Assembly: GCF_000378385.1 (NCBI RefSeq)
Contig: NZ_KB899664.1
Span: 186,001-250,000, forward strand
Direction: 5' to 3'
Source: Paenibacillus daejeonensis DSM 15491
GTDB taxonomy: Bacteria; Bacillota; Bacilli; Paenibacillales; Paenibacillaceae
Length of the DNA stretch: 64,000 bases
The notes beneath the pieces are model-generated. The model was given only the letters and a program-made list of their open reading frames with translations. It was not told the DNA's origin and did no database searches. The translations under genes were made by a program, and so were the position numbers. Numbering within the stretch: the stretch's first letter is position 1; the number at the start of each line of letters is the position of its first letter. Positions 1-8,246 of the stretch are shown one piece after another.

Positions 1-222
1 CGAGGCACCGGGAGGAGACATGACTATTATTCCGGCATTAATCGGACTGCTCGTGCCCCCACACTCCAGCGTTCCTTCTCCGGAGGTGACGATAATAATG
101 CTATGGTAATCTCGTGTCATCTGCACAGGCCGATCCGGCAGGACAGGGGAGATGAGGACATCTATCAGAGCATAGAGAACAGGCGGCAGGCCCGCTGTTG
201 TTGAGAATACATGATGCTGCAT
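1..222 (-). CDS. Partial AraC-type regulator, N-terminal cupin part
   Basis: The reverse strand reads 74 open codons from an ATG at 222 to the window edge, so the C-terminus is missing. GGGAGG lies 8 nt before the ATG. The peptide begins MQHHVFSTTAGLPPV and contains a beta-rich stretch (SIIIVTSGEGTLECGG, then IVMSPPGAS). This resembles the sugar-sensing cupin half of AraC-family regulators, where a glycine-rich strand is followed by a 'PPG' turn. It lies 78 bp downstream of the solute-binding lipoprotein on the same strand, so the two could be cotranscribed. The DNA-binding half would lie outside the window, so the family call is an inference from the cupin fragment. Confidence 0.55.
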   Translation of the reverse strand, partial: MQHHVFSTTAGLPPVLYALIDVLISPVLPDRPVQMTRDYHSIIIVTSGEGTLECGGTSSPINAGIIVMSPPGAS

Positions 223-299
223 AACCAATACCTCCCGTACATGGTCCATAGCATCATTATACCAGCAAAGCCTGCGCACTGCTGCTGTTCAATCGATTG

Positions 300-1841
300 T
301 CACTGGCTTCCCCGGAAGCGGCGGTAGGAGGCATTATACTCCTCTATAATCTGGGCCCCGCCGCTCTGTTTCCAGCGGGCAACCTCGCCCCGGAAGCCGG
401 CTTCGTCGAGATTACCGAGAATGAAATTATAGGTGGCCTCCGTAATGATACTCTGGAGCTCCAGACCGATCTCGTCGTCTTTGGGCGATTCCAGGTTAAT
501 CGTGGCATCTCTTACGATGAAGCGTGTATTGTCCTTGATCAGGGACTCCGACAGCTCCGTTAATGGTCGATATTGTGCGAAAGGCAGCAGGTTCGGATTG
601 GTGCGCTCACCGATCATTAGCGTGTGGATGGCGTTGACCTCATTGATGCGGAGGCTCTCGGTCTCGGGTGTCAGACTGACCTTGTCAGCGACTCGCGTAT
701 GATGGCGCCCCTCGAAGCCATAGCGCATTAAATTGCTTACATCAGCATCCATGCTGCGGTCATAGAAGGCCAGAATATCGAGCAGCTCCTCCTTGGTCTG
801 GATGGCGTTCTTGGAGAACAGGAACATCCCGCCATAGCCCGGCATAGCCCAGACCCGGTAGCCTGCGGGCCCGAGCACACGGTTCACCAGCGTGAATTCG
901 GCCTCGGGATTCAACTCCTGTGCGCTATCAGCCAGCCGCTGCGCATCCGCCATACTGCCGACGTACACGCCTGCTTGGCCGCTGACCAGCATATGGCGCT
1001 GATTCTGCTTGCTGGTGACTGAGAAATCCCGATTAATCAGCCCCTCGTCGTAGATACGCTTCATGAATCGCATCGTATCCATGTAGGGCTCCGTCTCGAA
1101 TTCAGGCACAATCTTGCCCTGGATCAACCCCCAGTTATTCGGCGTGCCAAAATAAGAGCCCAACGTCTTAAAGGCGCCGTAAACGAGGTCATTGCGGTCG
1201 GTTAGTCCAAATGTATCCTGTACGCCATTGCCGTCGGGATCATTGTACGTAAAGGCATGCAGCACCTCATAGAGCTCTTCCAACGTCCCTGGAGGTTTCA
1301 GTCCGAGCCGGTCCAGCCAATCCTTGCGGATGACAATGCCCTGTCTGGATTCCGGACGCTCCGCATACAAGCCGTAAATCTTGTCATCGACGGCCGATTC
1401 TTCGAACACATGAGAGCTCAGCTTGCGCAGGTTAGGGAAGTCCCAGAGATAGGGCCCGATCTCCCAGAACATGCCCAGGCGAATAGCATTTTTCATATAC
1501 TGATATTCCAGGAAATTAACATACGTTACCTTCATAAAGGAGGCGCTCGCCACTGCCAAGCTCAGTTTGTCGGCGTAGATTTCATCTGGAACCCAGTGGA
1601 GGTCAAGCTTGGTATCGGTGAGTTGCTCCAGCTCGCCCATCAGCTCCGGACTGGGAGGCTGAATCAGATGCAGAGGCAGCATGATGCTGAGCGGGGTGTT
1701 GGTTGGTACCGGCGGATCCTGAGCCACTGGGACTCCGGAGCAGGCTGTTAGCGCCAGCACGAGCAGCCATCCCAGGGAACGCAAGCCGAATCTACTACTT
1801 TGTAAGCGGTTTAAAAAATGATGATGCCGCAAATCACGCAT
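300..1841 (-). CDS. Extracellular solute-binding lipoprotein, YtcQ/LplA type
   Basis: The protein has 513 residues. A hydrophobic leader ends in the lipobox LTAC, so Cys34 should be lipidated and the protein held on the outer face of the membrane. The body resembles large family-1 oligosaccharide-binding proteins (for example FWEIGPYL, SRQGIVIRKDWLDRLGL and DPDGNGVQDTFGLTDR). It is clearly paralogous to the lipoprotein at 4452-6011, with the same motifs in the same order. It diverges from the AraC regulator at 1966. A purine-rich AAGGGGGG lies before the ATG. No permeases follow it on this strand, so it probably shares the permeases at 6161-8041 or acts as a ligand sensor for the regulator. 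The substrate is inferred to be a plant-derived oligosaccharide from the pectate lyase nearby. Confidence 0.85.
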   Translation of the reverse strand: MRDLRHHHFLNRLQSSRFGLRSLGWLLVLALTACSGVPVAQDPPVPTNTPLSIMLPLHLIQPPSPELMGELEQLTDTKLDLHWVPDEIYADKLSLAVASASFMKVTYVNFLEYQYMKNAIRLGMFWEIGPYLWDFPNLRKLSSHVFEESAVDDKIYGLYAERPESRQGIVIRKDWLDRLGLKPPGTLEELYEVLHAFTYNDPDGNGVQDTFGLTDRNDLVYGAFKTLGSYFGTPNNWGLIQGKIVPEFETEPYMDTMRFMKRIYDEGLINRDFSVTSKQNQRHMLVSGQAGVYVGSMADAQRLADSAQELNPEAEFTLVNRVLGPAGYRVWAMPGYGGMFLFSKNAIQTKEELLDILAFYDRSMDADVSNLMRYGFEGRHHTRVADKVSLTPETESLRINEVNAIHTLMIGERTNPNLLPFAQYRPLTELSESLIKDNTRFIVRDATINLESPKDDEIGLELQSIITEATYNFILGNLDEAGFRGEVARWKQSGGAQIIEEYNASYRRFRGSQ

Positions 1842-1965
1842 GCCGAGCTCCCCCCTTAATCTTTACAATCGAGCAAGAACGTGTATGATTAGTGTAACAT
1901 CACGACCTGCGATTCTTCAATTGAAATTACCGGAAAATTGGAAATAACCTGGAGGTGAGCAGCCT

Positions 1966-4266
1966 ATGCGGCATTTGAGCTTCTTGGCGCGATTAACGCT
2001 GTTCGGTTTTTTGCTCAGCGCGCTCCCGGTGCTGTTCATCGGCGTGACCTCCTATGTCACCTCGACCAACGAGATCGAGAAGCATGTGACCCGCTCGAAG
2101 ATGCAGCTGCTGCGTCAGACCAATGCCAATGTGGAGCAGGTGCTGTCTACAGTCAACCATACCTTGAATCAACTGGTTACTTCGACGGTTGTTAGGAAAG
2201 CGATTACAGACCCGCTGGGGGCCGAGTCTTTTGTTACCTACAATGAGCTGCGCAATGAACTCGGCAATCTGCAAGCCTTCGATACCAAGGTTCAGGACGT
2301 CATTCTGGTGAACCAGGATATGAACTGGATGATCAAAAACTCCGGCCGCTACGCGCTGGACGAGTACCCCTATCATCAGGAGCTGATGAGCATGCTGCGC
2401 ATCCCCGACAGCACCTCCTGGGTACTCAATCCTAGCGACTGGTTCCATGGAGAAGGACTCTCCGTCCGTCCCGTCTGTCCTTACCAGATCTCCCTGGTGA
2501 AGAAGCTGCCGCCCAATTCGCTAGAGAAAGCCGGCTTCGTGGCGGCCAATATTCCGGCTTGTGGTCTCCAGGAGATGATTCAGTATGAGATCGAGGAGAA
2601 CGGGTCGCATCTGATAATTGTTGATGATCAAATGCGGATTCTCCTGCATCCCGATCTGGATCTGATCGGGCAACCGGTCTCCCAGAGCGGCTACATCTCG
2701 GAGGCCTTGCTCGAAGGCCCGTCGGCGGATCAGTTAGGGACTGAGATTGATGGTGAGTCGTATACTGTCAGCTACTACCGGTCTGGATTGAACGGCTGGT
2801 ACTATGTCTCAGTGGTTTCCATCGACAGTATTACAAGCGAGGCGGGCAAAATCGGCCGCTACACACTTTACATCTGTCTGGGGCTGCTGCTCTTGTCCAT
2901 GGCGATTGCATGGGTGGGCTCACGCCGCATGTACTCGCCGATTGGCAAGCTGCTATCGCAGATTGCACCTGGTGGAAGGCAGCAAGGCGGTGACGAGCTC
3001 CAATACATTAGCGAGCATGTGCGGGATCTGTTCCGTTCCAAGACAATGCTGGAGCAGGAGGTGCATCAGCAGCTCTCCCAGGTGCGTACGCTCTATTTGA
3101 TCAAGGCGTACCAGGGACAGGCCAAGCGGTCGTCGTTGAACGCACGGCTGCGTCAATACGGCTATGGCAGTCAGCTTGACAGCTGGCAGACGGCGGCCGT
3201 AATTACGCTGCAGATCGATTCGCTGGATCAGACGCGGTATGGCAGGGAGGACACGGAGCTGCTGCTCTACGCCATGGACAATATTCTGGGCGAGAGCGTA
3301 CCGGCCGAGCATCTGGCCGCCCCGGTCGTCATTGATACGACAGCGGTAGCGATGATCGGTCACACGGAGCGGGATACGGACGCATTTGCCACGTTCATCT
3401 ATGGGCTAACCGAGCGGCTGCAGCAGCGCATCGAATCCTATCTGGGTCTCCAAGTGAGCATCGGCATCAGCCTCCCGTTCACGGACCTGACCCAGCTGCA
3501 TAGCGCTTATCGGGAAGGGCTGGATGCGCTGCGACACCGGATGAAGCTCGGCGAAGGCGTCATTATCCAATACAGCGATGTGAACTCGGGCCGACGCCAC
3601 CTGCAGCTGGATTATCCCCGCCAGAAGGAAGGCGAGCTGCTGGATGCCATTAAGCTGGCTGAGCCTGAACGGGCTAGGGAAATGCTGGGCCGTCTGCTCG
3701 CATCCATCTTCCAGGTCGAGATGACGCCGCAGGAGTATGAAGTGCCGCTCAACCGACTGCTGGGCAGTCTGATGACCATGATGCAGGAATCCGGCGTAGC
3801 GATGCACCAATTGCAGGTGCCAGGCTCACTCTATGGCGAGCTGCGCAGCCGACAGACGGCGGGCGAGATCGAGGAGTGGTTCTGGGAGACGGTCGTGCTG
3901 CCGCTGATTACGATCTTCCGGGATCGCCAGGAGCAGCAATACCACAATATTTCCGAGCAGATTATCGCGATCATCCACGAGCAGTATGATACGGATCTCA
4001 CGCTGGAGCAATGTGCAGCGCAGCTGCACTATAACGCCAACTACCTGAGCAGCGTCTTCCGCAAGGAGACGGGCGTCTCCTTCAGCGACTACCTGAGCGG
4101 CTACCGGTTCACGATCGCCAAGAAGTGGCTGCTGGAGACCGATCTCCCCGTCAAGGAGATCGCCGCCAAGCTGAGATACACGAACTCACAGAATTTCATC
4201 CGCTCCTTCCGCAAGCAGGAGGGGGTCACCCCCGGGCAGTATCGCGAAAGCGGCCAGCGTCATTGA
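1966..4266 (+). CDS. Membrane-anchored AraC-family regulator, YtdP-like
   Basis: The protein has 766 residues. A first membrane segment spans about residues 9-31 and a second about 299-318, enclosing an extracellular sensor domain of some 265 residues. A cytoplasmic linker follows, and an AraC-type double helix-turn-helix occupies about 655-762 (LTLEQCAAQLHYNANYLSSV, then VKEIAAKLRYTNSQNFIRSF). The arrangement matches Bacillus YtdP-type one-component regulators, which read an extracellular sugar and activate adjacent ABC genes. GGAGGTGAGCAGCCT precedes the ATG. It sits between two solute-binding genes and faces the first divergently, so it most likely activates both. No kinase residues are present. 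The architecture is clear; the exact ligand is unknown. Confidence 0.88.
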   Translation: MRHLSFLARLTLFGFLLSALPVLFIGVTSYVTSTNEIEKHVTRSKMQLLRQTNANVEQVLSTVNHTLNQLVTSTVVRKAITDPLGAESFVTYNELRNELGNLQAFDTKVQDVILVNQDMNWMIKNSGRYALDEYPYHQELMSMLRIPDSTSWVLNPSDWFHGEGLSVRPVCPYQISLVKKLPPNSLEKAGFVAANIPACGLQEMIQYEIEENGSHLIIVDDQMRILLHPDLDLIGQPVSQSGYISEALLEGPSADQLGTEIDGESYTVSYYRSGLNGWYYVSVVSIDSITSEAGKIGRYTLYICLGLLLLSMAIAWVGSRRMYSPIGKLLSQIAPGGRQQGGDELQYISEHVRDLFRSKTMLEQEVHQQLSQVRTLYLIKAYQGQAKRSSLNARLRQYGYGSQLDSWQTAAVITLQIDSLDQTRYGREDTELLLYAMDNILGESVPAEHLAAPVVIDTTAVAMIGHTERDTDAFATFIYGLTERLQQRIESYLGLQVSIGISLPFTDLTQLHSAYREGLDALRHRMKLGEGVIIQYSDVNSGRRHLQLDYPRQKEGELLDAIKLAEPERAREMLGRLLASIFQVEMTPQEYEVPLNRLLGSLMTMMQESGVAMHQLQVPGSLYGELRSRQTAGEIEEWFWETVVLPLITIFRDRQEQQYHNISEQIIAIIHEQYDTDLTLEQCAAQLHYNANYLSSVFRKETGVSFSDYLSGYRFTIAKKWLLETDLPVKEIAAKLRYTNSQNFIRSFRKQEGVTPGQYRESGQRH

Positions 4267-4284
4267 CGCGTGGCCGCTTTTTTC
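4247..4284 (+). terminator. Intrinsic terminator after AraC regulator
   Basis: AAAGCGGCCA (4247-4256) pairs with TGGCCGCTTT. The inner arms GCGTCA and TGACGC close on a one-base loop with one bulged G, and a T run follows. The stem contains the stop codon of the regulator. Confidence 0.85.
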
Positions 4285-4409
4285 TTTGCGTCCTCCGTAA
4301 CACCGATAATCATCACCTCAGGTGAAGGGGGGTCATCTGCCCGAAACCCTTGGCATGCCTGCGTTTGTGAGGAGATGATTATAGCGGTAACCGCACGGAG
4401 GGGATAAAG

Positions 4410-4423
4410 TGAAAGCGTAAACA
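4410..4423 (+). promoter_or_regulatory. Candidate cre (CcpA) site
   Basis: TGAAAGCGTAAACA fits the Gram-positive catabolite-responsive element consensus TGNAARCGNWWNCA at every position. It lies 28 nt before the ATG of the solute-binding gene, inside the probable leader, where bound CcpA could act as a roadblock. This would put the pectin-linked transporter under carbon catabolite control. Confidence 0.6.
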
Positions 4424-4451
4424 AAAAACCGCAAGGAGGTCGTCTACACCG

Positions 4452-6011
4452 ATGAATTCTACAAAGAAACGGTTACGGATCCTGACCATGTGCATCGCCG
4501 TCATTATGACATGCTCGCTCATGGCAGCTTGCTCGAGCGGCAACAACGGCGGAGGCACTGGCACAAACACACCAGCAGGCGAGGGGGGCACCAATGCTGA
4601 AGGTACGGCACCAGCAGATGACACGCCATTCGAGATTACCATGATGGTCACCCAGCACTCGGCGGAGGTGCCGAGCAATGTCATTCCCCAATTAATTGAA
4701 GAGAAGACCAATACCAAGATCAAGTTCCAGTGGGTACCGGACGGCAGCTATGATGAGAAGCTCAATGCAGCCTTTGCCACCGGTTCTCTGCCGATGATCG
4801 TGTCGGCCAAAAACACCGATTTTGCCAAGGATGCGATTCGCGCCGATCAATTTTGGGAAATCGGTCCCCTGCTGTCTGAATATGAAAACCTGAGCAACCT
4901 GAATCCCGAGGTACTGAACAACACGGCTGTGGATGGCAAAATCTATACCTTGTACATGGAACGTCCACTCTCCCGCCAGGGTGTCATCTACCGCAAAGAC
5001 TGGGCAGACAACCTGGGTCTGAGTGAGCCGAAGACAACGGATGATCTCAAAGAAATGATCCGCGCCTTCACTCAAGATGATCCCGACGGCAACGGCCAGG
5101 ACGATACGATCGGCCTGTCGGATCGCAGCGACCTGATCTACGGTGCGTTCAAGACGGTTAGCTCGTACTTTGGCACACCAAACTATTGGTCCGTTGAGGG
5201 CGATACGTTCCAGCCGGAATTCATGCATGAGGCGTATATGGATACCCTGAACTTTTTCCGAGATATTCATAGCCAAGGCTTCATGAACCAGGACTTCCCG
5301 GTGACCAGCAAGACGGACCAGATCGACCTGCTCGTCAATGGTAAAGCCGGCGTCTACATCGGCTCCATGCCGGACGTACTGACTCTCTCCAACCAACTGG
5401 CCGATATGAATCCGGATGGGGAATTGACCGTTGTGAACGGCATTGAAGGGCCGCGCGGCAAAGGCATCTGGGCCATCCCAGGCTATGGCTCCGTTGTCTT
5501 GTTCCCGAAATCGGCTGTGAAAACAGAAGAAGATCTGCATAAGATTCTGGCTTTCTACAATGAATTGATGAGCGCCGAGAGTGCGAACCTGCTCACTTGG
5601 GGTATTGAGGGCGAGCATTATGAGATCAAGGACGGATTGGCAAACAAAACCGTCGATCAAGTGACAGACAATACCCATGTCAAACCGCACAATGCATGGG
5701 CCATCGGTGGACCAGCCACCATTGAAGGGATGCTGAAAGGCTACTTCGAACTGCCGGCACGCGCGCTGGCTGAAGAGCTGGTAGCTGCCAATGACGAGAT
5801 GCTAATTCACGATCCGTCTGCACCGCTGGATTCGCCAACGTACATCGAGCGTGGCGGCGCGCTGCAGCAGATCATTACGGATGCAACGTACCAATATGTG
5901 CTTGGTGATATTGACGAAGCCGGCTTCCAGAAGGCCGTTGATCGCTGGCGCGCGGAAGGCGGCGACCAGATGATCCAGGAGTACACGGAAGCTTATCAGG
6001 CGATTCAATAA
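4452..6011 (+). CDS. Extracellular solute-binding lipoprotein, YtcQ/LplA type
   Basis: The protein has 519 residues. The signal peptide ends in the lipobox LMAAC (Cys27) and is followed by a Gly/Thr/Asn-rich flexible linker. The mature part is a large oligosaccharide-binding protein with motifs shared with the paralogue at 300-1841 (FWEIGPLL, RPLSRQGVIYRKDWADNLGL, DPDGNGQDDTIGLSDR). AAGGAGGT stands 11 nt before the ATG. It is the first gene of the run 4452-8041 with two permeases and no ATPase. That is typical of this transporter family in Firmicutes, which use a shared MsmX-type ATPase encoded elsewhere. The pectate lyase at 8247 suggests pectin or rhamnogalacturonan fragments as ligand; this is inference. 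Confidence 0.9.
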   Translation: MNSTKKRLRILTMCIAVIMTCSLMAACSSGNNGGGTGTNTPAGEGGTNAEGTAPADDTPFEITMMVTQHSAEVPSNVIPQLIEEKTNTKIKFQWVPDGSYDEKLNAAFATGSLPMIVSAKNTDFAKDAIRADQFWEIGPLLSEYENLSNLNPEVLNNTAVDGKIYTLYMERPLSRQGVIYRKDWADNLGLSEPKTTDDLKEMIRAFTQDDPDGNGQDDTIGLSDRSDLIYGAFKTVSSYFGTPNYWSVEGDTFQPEFMHEAYMDTLNFFRDIHSQGFMNQDFPVTSKTDQIDLLVNGKAGVYIGSMPDVLTLSNQLADMNPDGELTVVNGIEGPRGKGIWAIPGYGSVVLFPKSAVKTEEDLHKILAFYNELMSAESANLLTWGIEGEHYEIKDGLANKTVDQVTDNTHVKPHNAWAIGGPATIEGMLKGYFELPARALAEELVAANDEMLIHDPSAPLDSPTYIERGGALQQIITDATYQYVLGDIDEAGFQKAVDRWRAEGGDQMIQEYTEAYQAIQ

Positions 6012-6160
6012 AGCAGATGAGCGGAAGGGCAGGAGGAGAGCCGGGAGGCTCTTCTCCCGCAAATGGCCTCCCCTAGCGCTAACCGTACCGTAACGATGAC
6101 AACAACCGTTCGATCATTCCGATTCCTCCGCCATGGCGGGCATAGAAAGGAAGACTGGCC

Positions 6161-7123
6161 ATGAATCAACCCGCATCCGCCCCCCGTACCGGGACGCCCG
6201 GCCCCGTCATCTCGCACAGAGGCGAGCGGCTGAGGCGCATTATGAAAAACCGATATCTCTATTTAATGATCTTGCCGGGCGCCCTATTTTTTCTCTTGTT
6301 CAAATACCTTCCGATGTGGGGTTTGGTCATCTCCTTCCAGGATTACCAGCCGTACCTCGGCATTACCGGCAGTAACTGGGTCGGGTTCAAGCACTTCGAG
6401 CGCTTATTTAATGAACCGACCTTCTGGATGATCTTCCGTAATACGATCGTTTTGTTTGCGTACAACCTGTTCTTCTTCTTCCCGATTCCGATTATTCTTG
6501 CCCTGATGTTGAATGAAGTGCGTCTGCTGATGTTCAAGCGCATTGTGCAGACGATTGTATATATCCCGCATTTCATGTCGTGGGTCATCATCGCTTCCAT
6601 CTCCTTCGTCATGCTGACGCTGGATGGGGGCATCATCAACGAGCTGCTGGTATTCTTCGGGTTCAGCAAAATCAACTTCCTGCTCAGCAGCGACTGGTTC
6701 CGACCGATGTATATCCTGCAGGTCATCTGGCGTGAAGCCGGTTGGGGGACGATCGTCTATCTGGCCGCCATTGCTGCCGTGGATCCGCAACAGTATGAAG
6801 CTGCCCGCATGGACGGCGCCAGCCGGTTCCGCCAGATCTGGCATGTCACGTTGCCGGCCATCCGCAGTGTCATTATCATCCTGCTCATTCTGAAGATCGG
6901 CGATGTGCTGGAGCTTGGCTTTGAGCATGTCTACTTGCTGCTGAACTCGATGAATCGCGAGGTGGCGGAGATTTTTGATACCTACGTCTATACCGCTGGT
7001 CTGCGCAACGGCCAATTCAGTTACAGTACCGCGGTGGGCTTCTTCAAATCCTTTGTCGGGTTGATCATGATTGTATTCGCGAACTGGCTGGCCAAAAAAT
7101 TCGGCGAGGAGGGCATCTACTGA
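6161..7123 (+). CDS. Sugar ABC transporter permease, LplB/YteP type
   Basis: The protein has 320 residues. A basic N-terminus precedes six predicted membrane segments, beginning with YLYLMILPGALFFLLFKYLP. The EAA-type loop that contacts the ATPase is visible (QYEAARMDGASRFRQIWHVT). The ending FGEEGIY is characteristic of LplB-like permeases. It forms a heteromeric channel with the next permease. The gene lies 150 bp after the lipoprotein gene; GAAAGGAAG precedes the ATG. Confidence 0.93.
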   Translation: MNQPASAPRTGTPGPVISHRGERLRRIMKNRYLYLMILPGALFFLLFKYLPMWGLVISFQDYQPYLGITGSNWVGFKHFERLFNEPTFWMIFRNTIVLFAYNLFFFFPIPIILALMLNEVRLLMFKRIVQTIVYIPHFMSWVIIASISFVMLTLDGGIINELLVFFGFSKINFLLSSDWFRPMYILQVIWREAGWGTIVYLAAIAAVDPQQYEAARMDGASRFRQIWHVTLPAIRSVIIILLILKIGDVLELGFEHVYLLLNSMNREVAEIFDTYVYTAGLRNGQFSYSTAVGFFKSFVGLIMIVFANWLAKKFGEEGIY

Positions 7124-7159
7124 TGCCCGGCTCCACACGTGTAAAGGAGGCGTATTCTC

Positions 7160-8041
7160 ATGGTTGAAGACAGAACTTGGGGCAACCGCATTTTCGGTGC
7201 TGTTAATATGCTGCTGCTCACGCTCATCGCGCTCGTTACGCTGCTTCCGTTCATCCACGTGCTGGCGGGCTCGCTGACGACGGCGGCGGAGATGTCCGCC
7301 AAGAAATTCATTCTGTTTCCGACGACGATCAGTTTGGATGCCTATGCTTATATTTTCTCCACCAATACGATCCTGCGTGCGATGTTGATCTCCATCGGCG
7401 TCACCGTGGGCGGCACATTCATCAGTATGTTTCTCTCTTCCTTAATGGCGTATGGCTTGTCCCGTCGTGACCTGGATGGCCGCCGGACGATTATGTTCAT
7501 GGTTGTCTTCACGATGCTGTTCAACGGCGGCATGATCCCGACCTTCCTCGTCGTGAAGGAGCTGGGACTGATTGATAACTACATGGCGCTCATTCTGCCT
7601 GTGGCCATCAATGCGTTCAATCTGATCATCCTGCGGAGCTTCTTTCAGAATCTGCCGGAGGGACTGGAGGAGTCGGCCAAAATCGACGGGTGCAACGACT
7701 TCGGTATCCTTTTCCGTATCGTACTGCCGCTCTCGATGCCAGCGCTGGCAACCATCTCACTGTTCTACGCGGTCACGTATTGGAACACGTACATCCATGC
7801 CATCCTGTATCTGAATGATTCGACCATGTATCCGATGCAGGTCGTGCTGCGGCAGATCGTTATTCTGGCCACTGGCATGAGCAACGAGTCCGGCGCATTT
7901 GACGCTGACTACATCGCTCCGCCGGAGCAGACGATCAAGATGGCCGTCATCGTGGTTGCCACGGTACCGATCCTGTTGGTGTATCCGTTCCTGCAGAAGT
8001 ATTTTGCCAAGGGGGCTCTGCTGGGTTCCATTAAGGGTTAA
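7160..8041 (+). CDS. Sugar ABC transporter permease, YtcP/LplC type
   Basis: The protein has 293 residues with about six membrane spans. The EAA loop is readable (LEESAKIDGCNDFGILFRIV) and the C-terminus ends in KGALLGSIKG, the usual tail of the YtcP/LplC family. AAAGGAGG lies 11 nt before the ATG and 36 bp separate it from the LplB-type partner, so the two are cotranscribed. A very similar pair occurs at 45889-47688. No ATP-binding gene is nearby. Confidence 0.93.
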   Translation: MVEDRTWGNRIFGAVNMLLLTLIALVTLLPFIHVLAGSLTTAAEMSAKKFILFPTTISLDAYAYIFSTNTILRAMLISIGVTVGGTFISMFLSSLMAYGLSRRDLDGRRTIMFMVVFTMLFNGGMIPTFLVVKELGLIDNYMALILPVAINAFNLIILRSFFQNLPEGLEESAKIDGCNDFGILFRIVLPLSMPALATISLFYAVTYWNTYIHAILYLNDSTMYPMQVVLRQIVILATGMSNESGAFDADYIAPPEQTIKMAVIVVATVPILLVYPFLQKYFAKGALLGSIKG

Positions 8042-8062
8042 AACCAATTGCATATCCATCAT

Positions 8063-8095
8063 GAAGCTCCGGGACAAGCAAGGTTCCGGAGCTTC
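8063..8095 (+). terminator. Hairpin after transporter operon
   Basis: GAAGCTCCGG (8063-8072) pairs perfectly with CCGGAGCTTC (8086-8095), starting 21 nt after the permease stop. No T run follows, so it may be a weak terminator or an mRNA-stabilising hairpin that allows some readthrough to the pectate lyase. Confidence 0.5.
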
Positions 8096-8246
8096 GTGTA
8101 TGTCATAGGAGCTTGAAGCCTCAGCGGGGACGGCATGGTCCCGGAGGCTAACGGAAAGGAGGTGGTGCGGACAAGCGGTAGGCAGCCATGAGCAACAGGG
8201 ACGGAGATCGAGGCGGTAAGACCATGATCATGAAGGAGGAATCGAC

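Noticed and set aside
4692-5690. 332-residue minus-strand frame opposite the binding protein
   Set aside because: It is a shadow of the lipoprotein gene with no start signal or family pattern.
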